Part shown: piece by piece, positions 8,142 to 17,797 of the stretch
Numbering within the stretch: position 1 is the first letter of the stretch
How the letters are laid out: each line of letters opens with the position of its first letter
NCBI GenBank assembly: GCA_902585045.1
Contig: CACICB010000001.1
Coordinates: forward strand, 62,001-126,000
Origin: an uncultured Pelagibacteraceae bacterium
GTDB taxonomy: Bacteria; Pseudomonadota; Alphaproteobacteria; Pelagibacterales; Pelagibacteraceae
DNA length: 64,000 bases
Direction of reading: 5' to 3'
The notes under the pieces: generated by a model
Databases searched by the model: none
Told to the model about the DNA's origin: nothing
What the model saw: only the letters and a program-made list of their open reading frames with translations
Program-made: the position numbers and the translations under genes

Positions 8142-9623
8142 TTAATTTATTAAGGCTCTCTTGACAGCTTTTTCCCAGCCGTTAATTAGAATTGTTCTAG
8201 ATTTATTTTTCATTTTTGGTGAAAATTTTTTATCTAAGCTCCAGTTTTTGGAAATATCTTTTAATGATTTGTATATCCCTATGTACAAACCAGCCATAAA
8301 CGCTGCCCCCAAGGCAGTAGTTTCTTGAACTTTAGGTCTTAATACTTTTACATTCACTATGTCAGATAAAAATTGTGAAAACCAATTATTCATTACCATC
8401 CCACCATCAACTTTTACAATTTTAGGTCTTAAACCATCATGTTTCATAGCCTCAAATAAATCATGAGTTTGATAAGCGACTGCTTCAATTGTAGCTCTTA
8501 CTATTTCATTAGGGCTAGTATCTCTTGTTATGCCACTCAAAACTCCTCTTGCTTTAGCATCCCAATAGGGCGCCCCTAGTCCTGTAAAAGCTGGAACTAA
8601 ATAGATATCATTATTATTTTTAAGTGATTTCACTATTTTTTCTGTTTCTGGTGCTCTCTTAAAAAATTTCATTCTATCTCTTAACCACTGAACACCTGCA
8701 CCAGCAATAAAAATAGAGCCTTCCATTGCGTATGTTGTTTGTCCTTTAAGTCTATATGCAATAGTGGTTAACAGTCGATTTTTTGAATAAATTTTTTTAG
8801 AACCAGTATTTAATAATACAAAAGCTCCGGTTCCGTAAGTACTTTTCAACGAACCTGGTTCAAAACAGCATTGACCAATAGTTGCTGATTGTTGATCACC
8901 TACTACTCCATTAATCGGAATTGGTTTACCAGTTACAGAAGGATGGGTTTGACCATAATCATCGGCACAATCTTTTACTTCTGGCAAAATATGTTTTTTA
9001 ATTTTAAGGAGATTTAATATTGCATCATCCCATTTATTTGAGGAAATGTTATATATCATTGTTCTACTTGCATTGGTTGCATCCGTTGCATGAACTTTTC
9101 CTTTTGTAAGTCTCCAAATTAAAAAGCTATCAATTGTTCCAAATAACAACTGTTTCTTATTCATTAACTGCCGTGCTTTTGGGATATTATCTAAAATCCA
9201 TTTAATTTTTGTTCCTGAAAAATATGAGTCTATCAAAAGGCCAGTTTTATTAAAAACCATTGTATCCTTATTTTGCTTTCTTAACTTTTTACAAAATTCT
9301 TCAGTTCTTCGATCTTGCCAAACAATAGCTTTATAAACAGGTTTTCCTGTTTTCTTATCCCATAAAACTGTTGTCTCTCTTTGATTGGTGATTCCAATAC
9401 TTAAAATTTTACCTTTTAAACCTCTGGCTTTTTGTATTACGTCTTTAAGAGTTTTTATTGTTGTTTTCCAAATTTCATCTGCATTATGTTCTACCCAACC
9501 ACTTTTTGGAAAATATTGAGTAAATTCTTTTTGTGAAGAAAAAACTGGATTACCTTTTATATCGAATAAAATTGATCTATTAGAAGTTGTCCCTGCATCA
9601 ATTGAAATGATAAATTTTTTCAT
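8142..9623 (-). CDS. glpK: Glycerol kinase
   Basis: A 493-residue FGGY-family kinase, about the usual GlpK length (around 500). The phosphate-1 motif is DAGTTSNRSILFD at the N-terminus. WQDRRTEEFC and GVVGDQQSATIGQC carry the glycerol-kinase substrate and catalytic region, and STYGTGAFVLLNTG and KVDGGMVMNNWF are the adenosine and phosphate-2 motifs. It phosphorylates glycerol to sn-glycerol 3-phosphate with ATP in the cytoplasm, trapping the imported polyol. It overlaps the gpsA-like gene by 4 bases. The nearby glycerol-type ABC transporter and dehydrogenase make a consistent glycerol-utilisation module. Confidence 0.92.
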   Translation of the reverse strand: MKKFIISIDAGTTSNRSILFDIKGNPVFSSQKEFTQYFPKSGWVEHNADEIWKTTIKTLKDVIQKARGLKGKILSIGITNQRETTVLWDKKTGKPVYKAIVWQDRRTEEFCKKLRKQNKDTMVFNKTGLLIDSYFSGTKIKWILDNIPKARQLMNKKQLLFGTIDSFLIWRLTKGKVHATDATNASRTMIYNISSNKWDDAILNLLKIKKHILPEVKDCADDYGQTHPSVTGKPIPINGVVGDQQSATIGQCCFEPGSLKSTYGTGAFVLLNTGSKKIYSKNRLLTTIAYRLKGQTTYAMEGSIFIAGAGVQWLRDRMKFFKRAPETEKIVKSLKNNNDIYLVPAFTGLGAPYWDAKARGVLSGITRDTSPNEIVRATIEAVAYQTHDLFEAMKHDGLRPKIVKVDGGMVMNNWFSQFLSDIVNVKVLRPKVQETTALGAAFMAGLYIGIYKSLKDISKNWSLDKKFSPKMKNKSRTILINGWEKAVKRALIN

Positions 9624-10666
9624 CTAAAAGCCTCCCAGTTTAACTCAAGTTTTTTGTCTTCAACAATAGCATTAATCATACTCAGCATTAAAGGTAATTG
9701 TTTCTCATTAAAATCTTCATTTACTTTCTTTGCGATCTCTTTAGCTAAGTCAGCACCTTCAACAGTAACTTTTTCCATTTTTGTTTTTTTTGCTTCAGAA
9801 AATGTTAGGCCCTCTCCGATATAGGCTCCCATTTTTGCATTTCTACCTCCTCCTGAGCTAACGTACAAATCACCTAACCCTGCTAATCCTTTTACGGTCT
9901 CTTTTTTTCCTTTAAGATGTTCTACAAAAATCTCCATTTCCAAAATTGATTGTTTTATTAAGGCTGAAGCTGTATTTAAATAATTCTTTTCTCTAACTTC
10001 ATTTGAAATATTTTTGCCACATAAACCTTTAGCTGCGCCTACAGCCATAGAAAAAATATTTTTTATTGCAGCTGATACCTCTACACCATTTAAATCATCT
10101 GAACATGAAGTATGATAATAATTAGTATTTATCATATTAGCTATTTTTTTTGCTGTATTGATATCTTTATTTGCTATAACAACGCTGCTATGAACTCTAT
10201 TAGCTAAGCCAGCTGCTAAACAAGGTCCACCTACTGCTGAAATATTTATTTCTTTAATACCTTTCTCAGATAACAATCTTTCAAGTTTATCTACCAATAG
10301 CTCATAATTATTTTTGTAAATACTTAATCCTTTAGTGAGCATTAATAATTTCGGTAATTTTTTTTTTTTAAATAGTCTGCTTAATTGATCTGCAGCCCAA
10401 TCAATTCCTTTCGAGCTAATTCCTAATACAATTAAATCAACATTCGAATTTAAAAGTTCATCAAATTTTTCAAATCTTAATACATTTATTTCTTTTGGAA
10501 TTTTAGTGTTTAAACCCGGGTGTAAATATTCATTTTTTTTTAAGTTATCAATAAAATCATTTTCTAGATGTGTTCCCGCTATATTAATATCGTGGTTATT
10601 ATCTAAACATGGTAACGCAAAAGCAGAACCCATTGCTCCCGCTCCAATAATTACAATTTTTGACAT
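9620..10666 (-). CDS. gpsA: NAD(P)-dependent glycerol-3-phosphate dehydrogenase, divergent
   Basis: 348 residues with the two GpsA domains: an N-terminal Rossmann fold beginning VIIGAGAMGSAFA, and a helical C-terminal domain with SAAIKNIFSMAVGAAKGL (catalytic lysine in the IKN motif) and GLAGLGDLYVSSGGGRN. It interconverts glycerol 3-phosphate and dihydroxyacetone phosphate. The segment usually reading GPSFAxEV is GGPCLAAGLANRVHSS, so this copy is divergent from housekeeping GpsA. Linked to glpK and a glycerol transporter, and with no glpD in the module, it may run in the oxidative direction. It could equally be the cell's only GpsA for phospholipid synthesis. The start abuts the trkH stop with no gap, suggesting read-through from the ntrYX-trk operon. 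Confidence 0.8.
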   Translation of the reverse strand: MSKIVIIGAGAMGSAFALPCLDNNHDINIAGTHLENDFIDNLKKNEYLHPGLNTKIPKEINVLRFEKFDELLNSNVDLIVLGISSKGIDWAADQLSRLFKKKKLPKLLMLTKGLSIYKNNYELLVDKLERLLSEKGIKEINISAVGGPCLAAGLANRVHSSVVIANKDINTAKKIANMINTNYYHTSCSDDLNGVEVSAAIKNIFSMAVGAAKGLCGKNISNEVREKNYLNTASALIKQSILEMEIFVEHLKGKKETVKGLAGLGDLYVSSGGGRNAKMGAYIGEGLTFSEAKKTKMEKVTVEGADLAKEIAKKVNEDFNEKQLPLMLSMINAIVEDKKLELNWEAFR

Positions 10667-12079
10667 TTAATCCTTAAATAAAATTTTTTTGAAAATTAAA
10701 AAAACTGATATTAGCTCAATTTTTCCTATAATCATAAAAATAATTAAAGCTATTTTAGAGGATATTAACAAATCTGCAAAATTAAGATTTTGTAAGTTGT
10801 ACATTTCAGAATTTACAGTATTTGTCAAAGCAAGAATAGCTAATTTAAATGACTTTTCAAAACCAATATTATCAAACACCAAGAAAGTAGATAAGATAAA
10901 TAAACTTATAAAAAAAGAAATAAATATCAAGAATGAGAATTTTATATTTTCATCTGTAATTTTATTATCAGAATTGAAAATTGTTTTTTTAATTACACTG
11001 TTTGGACTAATTAATTTGATTATTTCACCAGACGTTATTTTTAATAGTATATAAAATCTACTTAATTTGACTCCTGAGGAATTCGAAATTAATGAGCCAC
11101 CAATAATAGTAATCAGTAAAAAATACAGGCTTAAATTATTATCAGACTTTATTAGAGAAATTCCTGAATTAGCTAAGCTACTTAATATATTTATAAATAT
11201 ATTTAAACCATTTAAACCATATAAATATATTAAAAATATAAATACAATAGCTAAAACTAATAAATAAAAATCTTCTTTATGATCTCTTATTAAAGTTTTT
11301 TTATTAAAAATATTAAATAATAAATAAAGATTTAACATTGAAATAATTAAAGCAAAAATCAAAACTAACTTTTGAAAATTAGTAGAGATTATTTCAGATA
11401 AATTATTTGATGGCAGGAAGCCTCCTCCAGAAATTAAAGTCATTGTTAAATTCAGAGAATTAAAAAGTCTAATTCCTGAAAAATTTAGTAATGCAAGGAA
11501 AATGAAACTTAGAACTGAATAATAAATAAATATTTTTAAAACATTATCTTTAATATTTTGATCAGACTTTGAAATATTTTCACCCGTGTAAGTTAGATTT
11601 GTCATTTTGAAATTGAATGATTTATTTGAAAAAATGAGAACTAAAAAAAATAAAAAATATAGTCCGCCTATCCATTGAGAAGATGATCTCCATAAAATTA
11701 AGGTCGGATCTAAATATTTTATATTCTCAAAAGTTGAAAAACCCGTTCCTGTTAAACCAGAGATTGCTTCGAAAAAAGCACTCAGAAAAGATACTTTAAA
11801 ATTACTTAAATAAAATGGAGTAGAAATTAACAATCCTACAATTATATATACAAGTACTATTAAAATCAATTGATCGATAAAATCTATTTTTTTATTAGAT
11901 TTTTTACCAAAAAAATAAAATCCAGCGCCAAGTGCAATCGAAAATATTAAAGTTAAAAAATAAGACTCTATACTAAGAAAATAATCAAAATATGATGAAT
12001 ACAAAATATTTATAAAAGCTGAAATACTTATTGGAAAACAAAATAAACTTAAGTAAAAACTTATACTTTTAAAATTCAT
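10667..12079 (-). CDS. trkH: TrkH-family potassium uptake channel subunit
   Basis: A 470-residue, highly hydrophobic membrane protein with about ten helices. Pore-loop (P-loop) signatures of the TrkH/KtrB superfamily are visible: SGLTGTGFSTFEN in the first half, then SGGGFLPSNN, NSGISL and TNTVNSEM in later repeats. It forms the K+-selective pathway in the inner membrane and is gated by the nucleotide-binding TrkA encoded immediately upstream (7-base gap). The coding sequence is extremely AT-rich, producing many Ile, Phe, Asn and Lys residues. Confidence 0.88.
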   Translation of the reverse strand: MNFKSISFYLSLFCFPISISAFINILYSSYFDYFLSIESYFLTLIFSIALGAGFYFFGKKSNKKIDFIDQLILIVLVYIIVGLLISTPFYLSNFKVSFLSAFFEAISGLTGTGFSTFENIKYLDPTLILWRSSSQWIGGLYFLFFLVLIFSNKSFNFKMTNLTYTGENISKSDQNIKDNVLKIFIYYSVLSFIFLALLNFSGIRLFNSLNLTMTLISGGGFLPSNNLSEIISTNFQKLVLIFALIISMLNLYLLFNIFNKKTLIRDHKEDFYLLVLAIVFIFLIYLYGLNGLNIFINILSSLANSGISLIKSDNNLSLYFLLITIIGGSLISNSSGVKLSRFYILLKITSGEIIKLISPNSVIKKTIFNSDNKITDENIKFSFLIFISFFISLFILSTFLVFDNIGFEKSFKLAILALTNTVNSEMYNLQNLNFADLLISSKIALIIFMIIGKIELISVFLIFKKILFKD

Positions 12080-12086
12080 TTTTTGC

Positions 12087-13460
12087 CTAAATAGAGCCTA
12101 CGCTAAAAATACTTTCGACGTCTTTTAATTGTTCTCTTTTCGCTAGAAATACTACTAAATCATCTTTTTCAAAAATAAAATTAGATCTTGGAATAACTAC
12201 TTTATCTTTTCTAACTATCGCACCAATTCTTATATCTTCAGGAAGGTTTGAGTCTCTTATTTTTTTGTTTAATAATTCAGAATTATCTAAAATTTTAGCT
12301 TCCATAAATTCATACTCGCCATCTAACAAGGAATAAACTGAACCAATGGTTCCCCTATGTACATGTTCCATAATCCTAGAAACAGTAGTCATCCTCGGAT
12401 CAACCAAATCGTCGATATTAAGTGAATCTTGTAATAAATTATAATTTGACTTATTAACTATTGCTATTGTTCTTTTTTTCATTCCACTTTTTTCGGCTAA
12501 AACACAAGCCATCATATTATTTTCGTCATCATTGGTTAAGGCTAAAACAGTTTCTGAACCTTCGAGGTTTGCTTCTTTAAGAATTTCTTCATCTAATGCG
12601 TCACCATTAATAACAATAGACGATGATAACTCATTTGCTATTTCTTCCGCTCTTTTTTTATCTTTTTCAATAATTTTTACTCTTAAATCTTCAAAATTTT
12701 CTTCTAGCATCTTCGCTAAATTTAATCCTATATTTCCTCCACCGATAATTAATACATTTTTAGATATTTTTTCGTCGTGCCCGAAAGCTTTTAAAATTTG
12801 GTTAAGTTGATCGCTATTTACAACAACATAAACGTTATCATCCTCAAGCATTTGATCATTTTTTTTAAGATATATAAATTTATCTTTTCTTAAAGCGCCT
12901 ATTATATTTGCTTTAAAATCTGGAAATTTTTCTGTAAGTTTTTTTAATGGTATATTTTTAATAGGACAGTTTTTTTCTATAGAAATCTCTAACATTTTAA
13001 CTTTTCCGTTTCCAAAAGGGACATTGTCTAATGCACCTGGTGCTTCTAACCTCCTATATAAAGATTTGGCCACTTCTAATTCAGGTGAAATAATTACATC
13101 TATTGGTATATTGGATTTATTATAGAGTTTTCCCCATTTTCCCTCTAAAAAATCTTTTGTTCTGATTCTTGCAATTTTTTTTGAAACATTAAATAATGAA
13201 CTTGCAAGCTGACACACAATCATATTTGTTTCGTCATTTCTTGTCACTGCTATAATCATGTCTGCTTTTTCAGCTCCTGCGTTATCCAAAACACTCGGTA
13301 ATGAAGCCCTGCCAACAATGCCCTTAACATCCTGTGTTTCATTAATTTTTTTTATGTCATCAGAAGACTGATCTATCACTGTTACAGAGTGTCCTTGAGC
13401 AGATAATTGTTTGCTTATTGAAAAGCCGACTTTGCCAGCTCCACATATAATAATATTCAT
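12087..13460 (-). CDS. trkA: Trk system potassium uptake regulatory subunit TrkA
   Basis: 457 residues built from two tandem RCK modules. Each has an NAD-binding Rossmann fold: IIICGAGKVGFSISKQL at the N-terminus and VLIIGGGNIGLNLAKML near residue 235. Each is followed by a TrkA-C domain (about 140-215 and 370-455). It is the cytoplasmic regulator that binds NAD(H) or ATP and gates TrkH. It sits 1 base after ntrX and 7 bases before trkH, the usual alphaproteobacterial arrangement that ties K+ uptake to the NtrYX two-component genes. Confidence 0.93.
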   Translation of the reverse strand: MNIIICGAGKVGFSISKQLSAQGHSVTVIDQSSDDIKKINETQDVKGIVGRASLPSVLDNAGAEKADMIIAVTRNDETNMIVCQLASSLFNVSKKIARIRTKDFLEGKWGKLYNKSNIPIDVIISPELEVAKSLYRRLEAPGALDNVPFGNGKVKMLEISIEKNCPIKNIPLKKLTEKFPDFKANIIGALRKDKFIYLKKNDQMLEDDNVYVVVNSDQLNQILKAFGHDEKISKNVLIIGGGNIGLNLAKMLEENFEDLRVKIIEKDKKRAEEIANELSSSIVINGDALDEEILKEANLEGSETVLALTNDDENNMMACVLAEKSGMKKRTIAIVNKSNYNLLQDSLNIDDLVDPRMTTVSRIMEHVHRGTIGSVYSLLDGEYEFMEAKILDNSELLNKKIRDSNLPEDIRIGAIVRKDKVVIPRSNFIFEKDDLVVFLAKREQLKDVESIFSVGSI

Positions 13461-13461
13461 T

Positions 13462-14832
13462 TTAGTTTATACCTTTAATGCCAAGTTCTTTTAGTTTTCT
13501 GTGAAGAGCTGATCTTTCCATGCCAATAAAGTCAGCTGTCTTTGAGATGTTTCCGTGATTTTTCTTTAATTGAGTTGTTAAGTATTCTTTTTCAAAACTT
13601 CTCCTTGCTTCTTTTAAAGAATAGGTAAAAGATTTTTCTAAAAGATCCTTGTTGGTATAATTTGATGAGGCTGGGTTTAAAATATCGTTTATTAATTGAT
13701 TAATGTTTGATTGAGACTCGTTAGCTGATAATATAGTTATTCTTTCAATTAAATTTCTAAGCTCTCTTACATTTCCTGGCCAATTGTAAGTATATAAATT
13801 GTCATTATTAATATCTAAATTATGTAATTGAACGCCATTAATTTCTGAAAGTTTTTTCGTAAAGTAATTTATTAACAATGGAATATCCTCTGTTCTAGAA
13901 TTAAGTGAATTAAGTTCAATAGGAATAACGTTCAACCGATGATAAAGATCTTCTCTAAATTTATTTATTTTAATTAAATCATTTAAGTTTTTTGAAGTTG
14001 AAGATATAAGCCTTATGTTTACATTTATATCTTTAGACCCATTCAATCTTTTAAATTTTTGGTCTATAAGAACTCTAAGTATGTTCGCCTGAGTCTGGTA
14101 AGGTATTTCTGAGACTTCATCAATTAACAAGGTTCCTTTATTTGCTCTTTCTAGTGCTCCAAAAGATATATTGCCATCTTCAAATTCCTCTCCAAATAAT
14201 TCTTTCTCATATGTGCTTTCTTTAAGAAGAGCGGCATTTATGATTACAAATGGTTCATGAGATCTAGTAGAATTTTTATGTATTTTTCTTGCAACTAATT
14301 CTTTTCCCGTACCAGTCGGTCCAGAAATCAGCACTCTACTTTCAGAAGTTGATAATTTATCAATAATTTTTTTAACTTTCATTATTGATGGACTTTTTCC
14401 AATTAATTCAAATGAGTGGAAAAGTTTATTTTCTATAAGATTTTTCTCCTTTTTTAGCTCGAATGACTCTAATGCTCTATTAACATAATTAAGAATTTTC
14501 TCTTTAGAAAACGGTTTTTCAATAAATTCATATGCACCAAGTCTTATTGCTTCAACTGCTATTTGAACTGTAGCATGGCCAGAAATCATAATAACAGGTA
14601 CTAATTTATCTATAGTTGTAATTAATTTTAGCAAATCTATTCCATCTTTATCAGTTTTATCAAGTTTGATGTCTATCACAGCAAGATCTGGAAGTTTTTT
14701 GTTTATTTCAAAGACTGCTTGATCATAATTTGCTGCAGTTCGGACAACGTAATTCTTTTCGACTAAAATATTACTTACAATCGAACGGATATCTGGATTA
14801 TCGTCAATTACTAAAATTTCTTTATGCATCAA
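13462..14832 (-). CDS. ntrX: NtrX response regulator (AAA+ type, without the sigma-54 GAFTGA loop)
   Basis: 456 residues: receiver domain at about 1-125 with phospho-acceptor D54 in AVIDIKLD, AAA+ domain with Walker A GPTGTGKE and Walker B GTLLIDEVSE, and a Fis-type DNA-binding helix-turn-helix at the C-terminus (GNISKTADFIGMERSALHRKL). Between LFGEE and GALERANKGTLL, where sigma-54 activators carry GAFTGA, the sequence is EDGNISF, so the sigma-54-contacting loop is missing. NtrX proteins of several alphaproteobacteria also lack it and act as sigma-70 regulators. It overlaps ntrY by 11 bases. Confidence 0.92.
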   Translation of the reverse strand: MMHKEILVIDDNPDIRSIVSNILVEKNYVVRTAANYDQAVFEINKKLPDLAVIDIKLDKTDKDGIDLLKLITTIDKLVPVIMISGHATVQIAVEAIRLGAYEFIEKPFSKEKILNYVNRALESFELKKEKNLIENKLFHSFELIGKSPSIMKVKKIIDKLSTSESRVLISGPTGTGKELVARKIHKNSTRSHEPFVIINAALLKESTYEKELFGEEFEDGNISFGALERANKGTLLIDEVSEIPYQTQANILRVLIDQKFKRLNGSKDINVNIRLISSTSKNLNDLIKINKFREDLYHRLNVIPIELNSLNSRTEDIPLLINYFTKKLSEINGVQLHNLDINNDNLYTYNWPGNVRELRNLIERITILSANESQSNINQLINDILNPASSNYTNKDLLEKSFTYSLKEARRSFEKEYLTTQLKKNHGNISKTADFIGMERSALHRKLKELGIKGIN

Positions 14833-16603
14833 ATTTTGGGATAGAGAGGTTAATTATAGTGCCTCTTCCTTTTTTTTTGTTTTCAATTGAAAAGTTACCT
14901 GAGTGTTCATTTACTATTTTAGTTACAATTGGCAGACCCAGACCTGTACCCTTTTTTTTTGTTGTGAAATAAGGGGTCATAGCTTTATTAGCGTCTGTAA
15001 TACCTGGGCCATTATCTGTCAACCTACATGTTATATAATCATTATTACTGTTAATTTCTATGTCAATAATACCTTTAAATTTAGGGTCTTTTTGTGTAAA
15101 TTCTTCAAATGCTTCATCAGAATTCTTTATTAAATTAATAAATACTCTGTTAAGCTGATCTTCATCTCCATTAATAAATGCTTTTTTTTGTTTCACATTC
15201 AAATTAATGGATGTTTTTGATGTCATTTTGACAAAATCTAATGAACTATTAATTAATTTTATAAAGTCAACTTTTTTTAAGATCGGTCTTGGCATTCTCG
15301 CAAAGTTAGAAAATTCGTTAACTAATTTTTCAATATCTCTTATTTGTCTATTAATAGTTTCTAAATATTTTTCAAAGTCTTGGCCTTGTGTATTTAACTT
15401 ATTTCTATATTTTTCCCTTAAACTATCGATTGATAATTGAATAGGTGTCAAAGGATTTTTAATTTCGTGAGCTAATTTTCTAGCCACTGACTCCCAAGCC
15501 TCATATCTTTCTGTTATAAGAAGTTTATTTTGTTGCTCTTTTAATCTTTCTATCATTAGATTAAAATTTTTGTTTAATTGTTTAAATTCTTCATCAGTAT
15601 CTAAATCAGGAACTTTAACATCTAAAGCTCCTTTACTGATAGAGTCAGATGCATTAATTAAATTTACTATTGGTTTTGTTAACCGTGAGGCAAATGTTAT
15701 CGCTATGGACGTTGATAAAAATAAAAGTAATGTTACTACAATTATATAAATGATAGCAAAGGTAACTTTTATACCAGTTTGACTATTTTCTACAGAATAA
15801 TAAAAACTTACAGCCTCTTCGGTTTCATTTAAATATCTAAGAATTTCAGGATCAATATTTCTGGAAATATATAGGTAAGTATCTACCAACGAATTTAATT
15901 TGGTCATTACTGTAGTTTTGTTGTCTAAAGTATTTGAAACAAAAACTGGTTTACCTTCTAAAACTAAATCATAATCTTCGTCTGAAGGGATTACAAATTC
16001 TTCAGTAACATCTCTTACGTCTGAAATTAGTATATTTCCTACACTATCAATTAAATAAACATCATCAATTCTTCTTAAGAATTTTTCTGATCTTAATATT
16101 TTTTTGAAATTTGAGAGATTAGAATAATATAAATTTGATGCTCTATTCAAACCTACACTCATTAAAATAACATCAGATAATACGTTCTCCTTACTTTCCT
16201 CTAAATAATTTTTTGCAACATCATATGAATTGTTTACTGCTTTTGTAATTTGTTTATCAAAATAATTTTGGACGCCGAAATTGAAAATAAATAATGAAAA
16301 AATTGCAACAATTAAAGATGGAATAACTGTGAATAGTGAAAAAACAGAGATATACTTTAGATTTGTTTGCGATCCTTTTTTATTCTTTTTGCCAGTATAA
16401 TAAAATCTATAAAAATTTCTAAAGATAAGGCCAAAAAAAATTAAAAGTAAAAAGATATCAATTATTAATAATGTTTGTAAGTTTTTGTCTGTTAATGGTA
16501 CAAAACCTTCGTTAATAAAGGTCAAGAAGGTTACAATACCCATGAAAATACATAAAAATGAGGATAAAATAATCCAGTTGAAATTTTTAATAATCTTGAA
16601 CAT
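14822..16603 (-). CDS. ntrY: NtrY sensor histidine kinase
   Basis: A 593-residue membrane sensor kinase, shorter than the roughly 750 residues common in other alphaproteobacteria. Transmembrane helices near residues 10-32, 45-65, 90-112 and 285-308 flank an extracytoplasmic sensor region. They are followed by a HAMP linker, a HisKA domain with the phospho-acceptor in RKLAHEIKNPLTP and a HATPase domain (N-box INLIKNSDEAF, G-boxes DNGPGI and GTGLGL). It phosphorylates NtrX, encoded immediately downstream. A PAS domain expected between HAMP and HisKA is not evident and probably accounts for the short length. Its start faces ispDF across only 48 bases. Confidence 0.92.
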   Translation of the reverse strand: MFKIIKNFNWIILSSFLCIFMGIVTFLTFINEGFVPLTDKNLQTLLIIDIFLLLIFFGLIFRNFYRFYYTGKKNKKGSQTNLKYISVFSLFTVIPSLIVAIFSLFIFNFGVQNYFDKQITKAVNNSYDVAKNYLEESKENVLSDVILMSVGLNRASNLYYSNLSNFKKILRSEKFLRRIDDVYLIDSVGNILISDVRDVTEEFVIPSDEDYDLVLEGKPVFVSNTLDNKTTVMTKLNSLVDTYLYISRNIDPEILRYLNETEEAVSFYYSVENSQTGIKVTFAIIYIIVVTLLLFLSTSIAITFASRLTKPIVNLINASDSISKGALDVKVPDLDTDEEFKQLNKNFNLMIERLKEQQNKLLITERYEAWESVARKLAHEIKNPLTPIQLSIDSLREKYRNKLNTQGQDFEKYLETINRQIRDIEKLVNEFSNFARMPRPILKKVDFIKLINSSLDFVKMTSKTSINLNVKQKKAFINGDEDQLNRVFINLIKNSDEAFEEFTQKDPKFKGIIDIEINSNNDYITCRLTDNGPGITDANKAMTPYFTTKKKGTGLGLPIVTKIVNEHSGNFSIENKKKGRGTIINLSIPKFDA

Positions 16604-16651
16604 CTTAAATAACCATTAAATATTTATATAAATATATTATAAGTTTATACC

Positions 16652-17797
16652 ATGAGTTTTTGTTTAATTATTCTTGCAGGAGGTAGTAGCCATAGATTTA
16701 GGTCTAATATAGGCAAACCATATCAAAAAATAGCAGGCAAATCATTAATTGAGATAAACCTAAATAAAGCTACCAGATTCAAGCAAATTAAAAAATTTAT
16801 TCTAGTTTACAATAAAAAAGACTCAAAACGAGTGAGATCTCTTAAACTTAAAAATGTTAAACTTGTTGTTGGAGGAAATAGTAGACAACAATCTACTTTA
16901 AATGCTCTGAAATATTTAATTCGCCAAAAAGGCGTTTCTAAAGTTTTAATTCATGATGTAGCTAGACCAAATTTTTCGACAAAACTTTTAAAATCTATAT
17001 TGAGAAATATGAAGAATAACAGAGCAGTTGTTCCCAAAATAAAAGTACAAGATGCAATTAAACAAATAATAGACTCTAGTAAAGAAGAATACATAGTAGG
17101 AAAAAAAAGAGATAATTTATTTTTAACTCAAACACCACAAGCATTTAATCTAAAGGAAATATTTTATCTACATAAAAAAAACTCTGACAAATATAAGGAT
17201 GATGATATCTCTTTATACATGGACCTTAATAAAGTTAGGTTTATTGAGGGAGAAAAAAGTAATTTTAAAATTACGGACAAATTAGATTTTGAAAATTTAA
17301 GAAATATTTACAAGTCTAAACAAAGTGTTGGAATAGGTTTTGACGTTCATAGGTTAGTGCCTAACAGAAAACTTTACTTAGCAGGTATGAATATTAAATC
17401 TAAATTAGGAACATTAGGACACTCAGATGGCGATCCAGTTCTTCATTCAATTACTGATGCAATTTTAGGAGCTTGTAAAATGGGAGATATTGGTCAATTG
17501 TTTTCAGACAAAAGTAATAAATTTAAAAACATAAGATCAACTATTTTACTAAAAAAGGTAATAGAACAGACTAAGTTTAAAGGATATTTTATAAATAATA
17601 TTGATATTAACATTATAACTCAAACACCTAAGATAAAATACTTAAAAAATAAAATGATTGAAAGTATTGCTAAGCTCTGTGAAATTTCTAAAAATCAAAT
17701 TAATATAAAAGGAAAATCAACAGAAAAATTAGGTGTCATTGGGAAAGAAAAAGCAATAGCCTGTGAAGTTATATGTTCAGTCATTAAATATGATTAA
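16652..17797 (+). CDS. ispDF: Bifunctional IspD/IspF enzyme of the MEP isoprenoid pathway
   Basis: 381 residues fusing two enzymes, as is common in alphaproteobacteria. The IspD half (1 to about 220) has the cytidylyltransferase loop ILAGGSSHRFRSNIGKPY and HDVARPN. The IspF half (about 224-381) begins GIGFDVHRL, carrying the Asp and His zinc ligands, followed by GHSDGDPVLHSITDA and the KSTEKLG motif near the end. It makes CDP-methylerythritol and then 2-C-methylerythritol 2,4-cyclodiphosphate in the cytosol. The stop overlaps the pgpA start (ATGATTAA), so the next gene is translationally coupled. Confidence 0.95.
   Translation: MSFCLIILAGGSSHRFRSNIGKPYQKIAGKSLIEINLNKATRFKQIKKFILVYNKKDSKRVRSLKLKNVKLVVGGNSRQQSTLNALKYLIRQKGVSKVLIHDVARPNFSTKLLKSILRNMKNNRAVVPKIKVQDAIKQIIDSSKEEYIVGKKRDNLFLTQTPQAFNLKEIFYLHKKNSDKYKDDDISLYMDLNKVRFIEGEKSNFKITDKLDFENLRNIYKSKQSVGIGFDVHRLVPNRKLYLAGMNIKSKLGTLGHSDGDPVLHSITDAILGACKMGDIGQLFSDKSNKFKNIRSTILLKKVIEQTKFKGYFINNIDINIITQTPKIKYLKNKMIESIAKLCEISKNQINIKGKSTEKLGVIGKEKAIACEVICSVIKYD

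Noticed and set aside
10689-11054. 121-codon plus-strand frame inside trkH
   Set aside because: Lies antisense to a well-supported membrane protein; hydrophobic and Lys-rich pattern is the complement of Ile/Phe/Asn codons.
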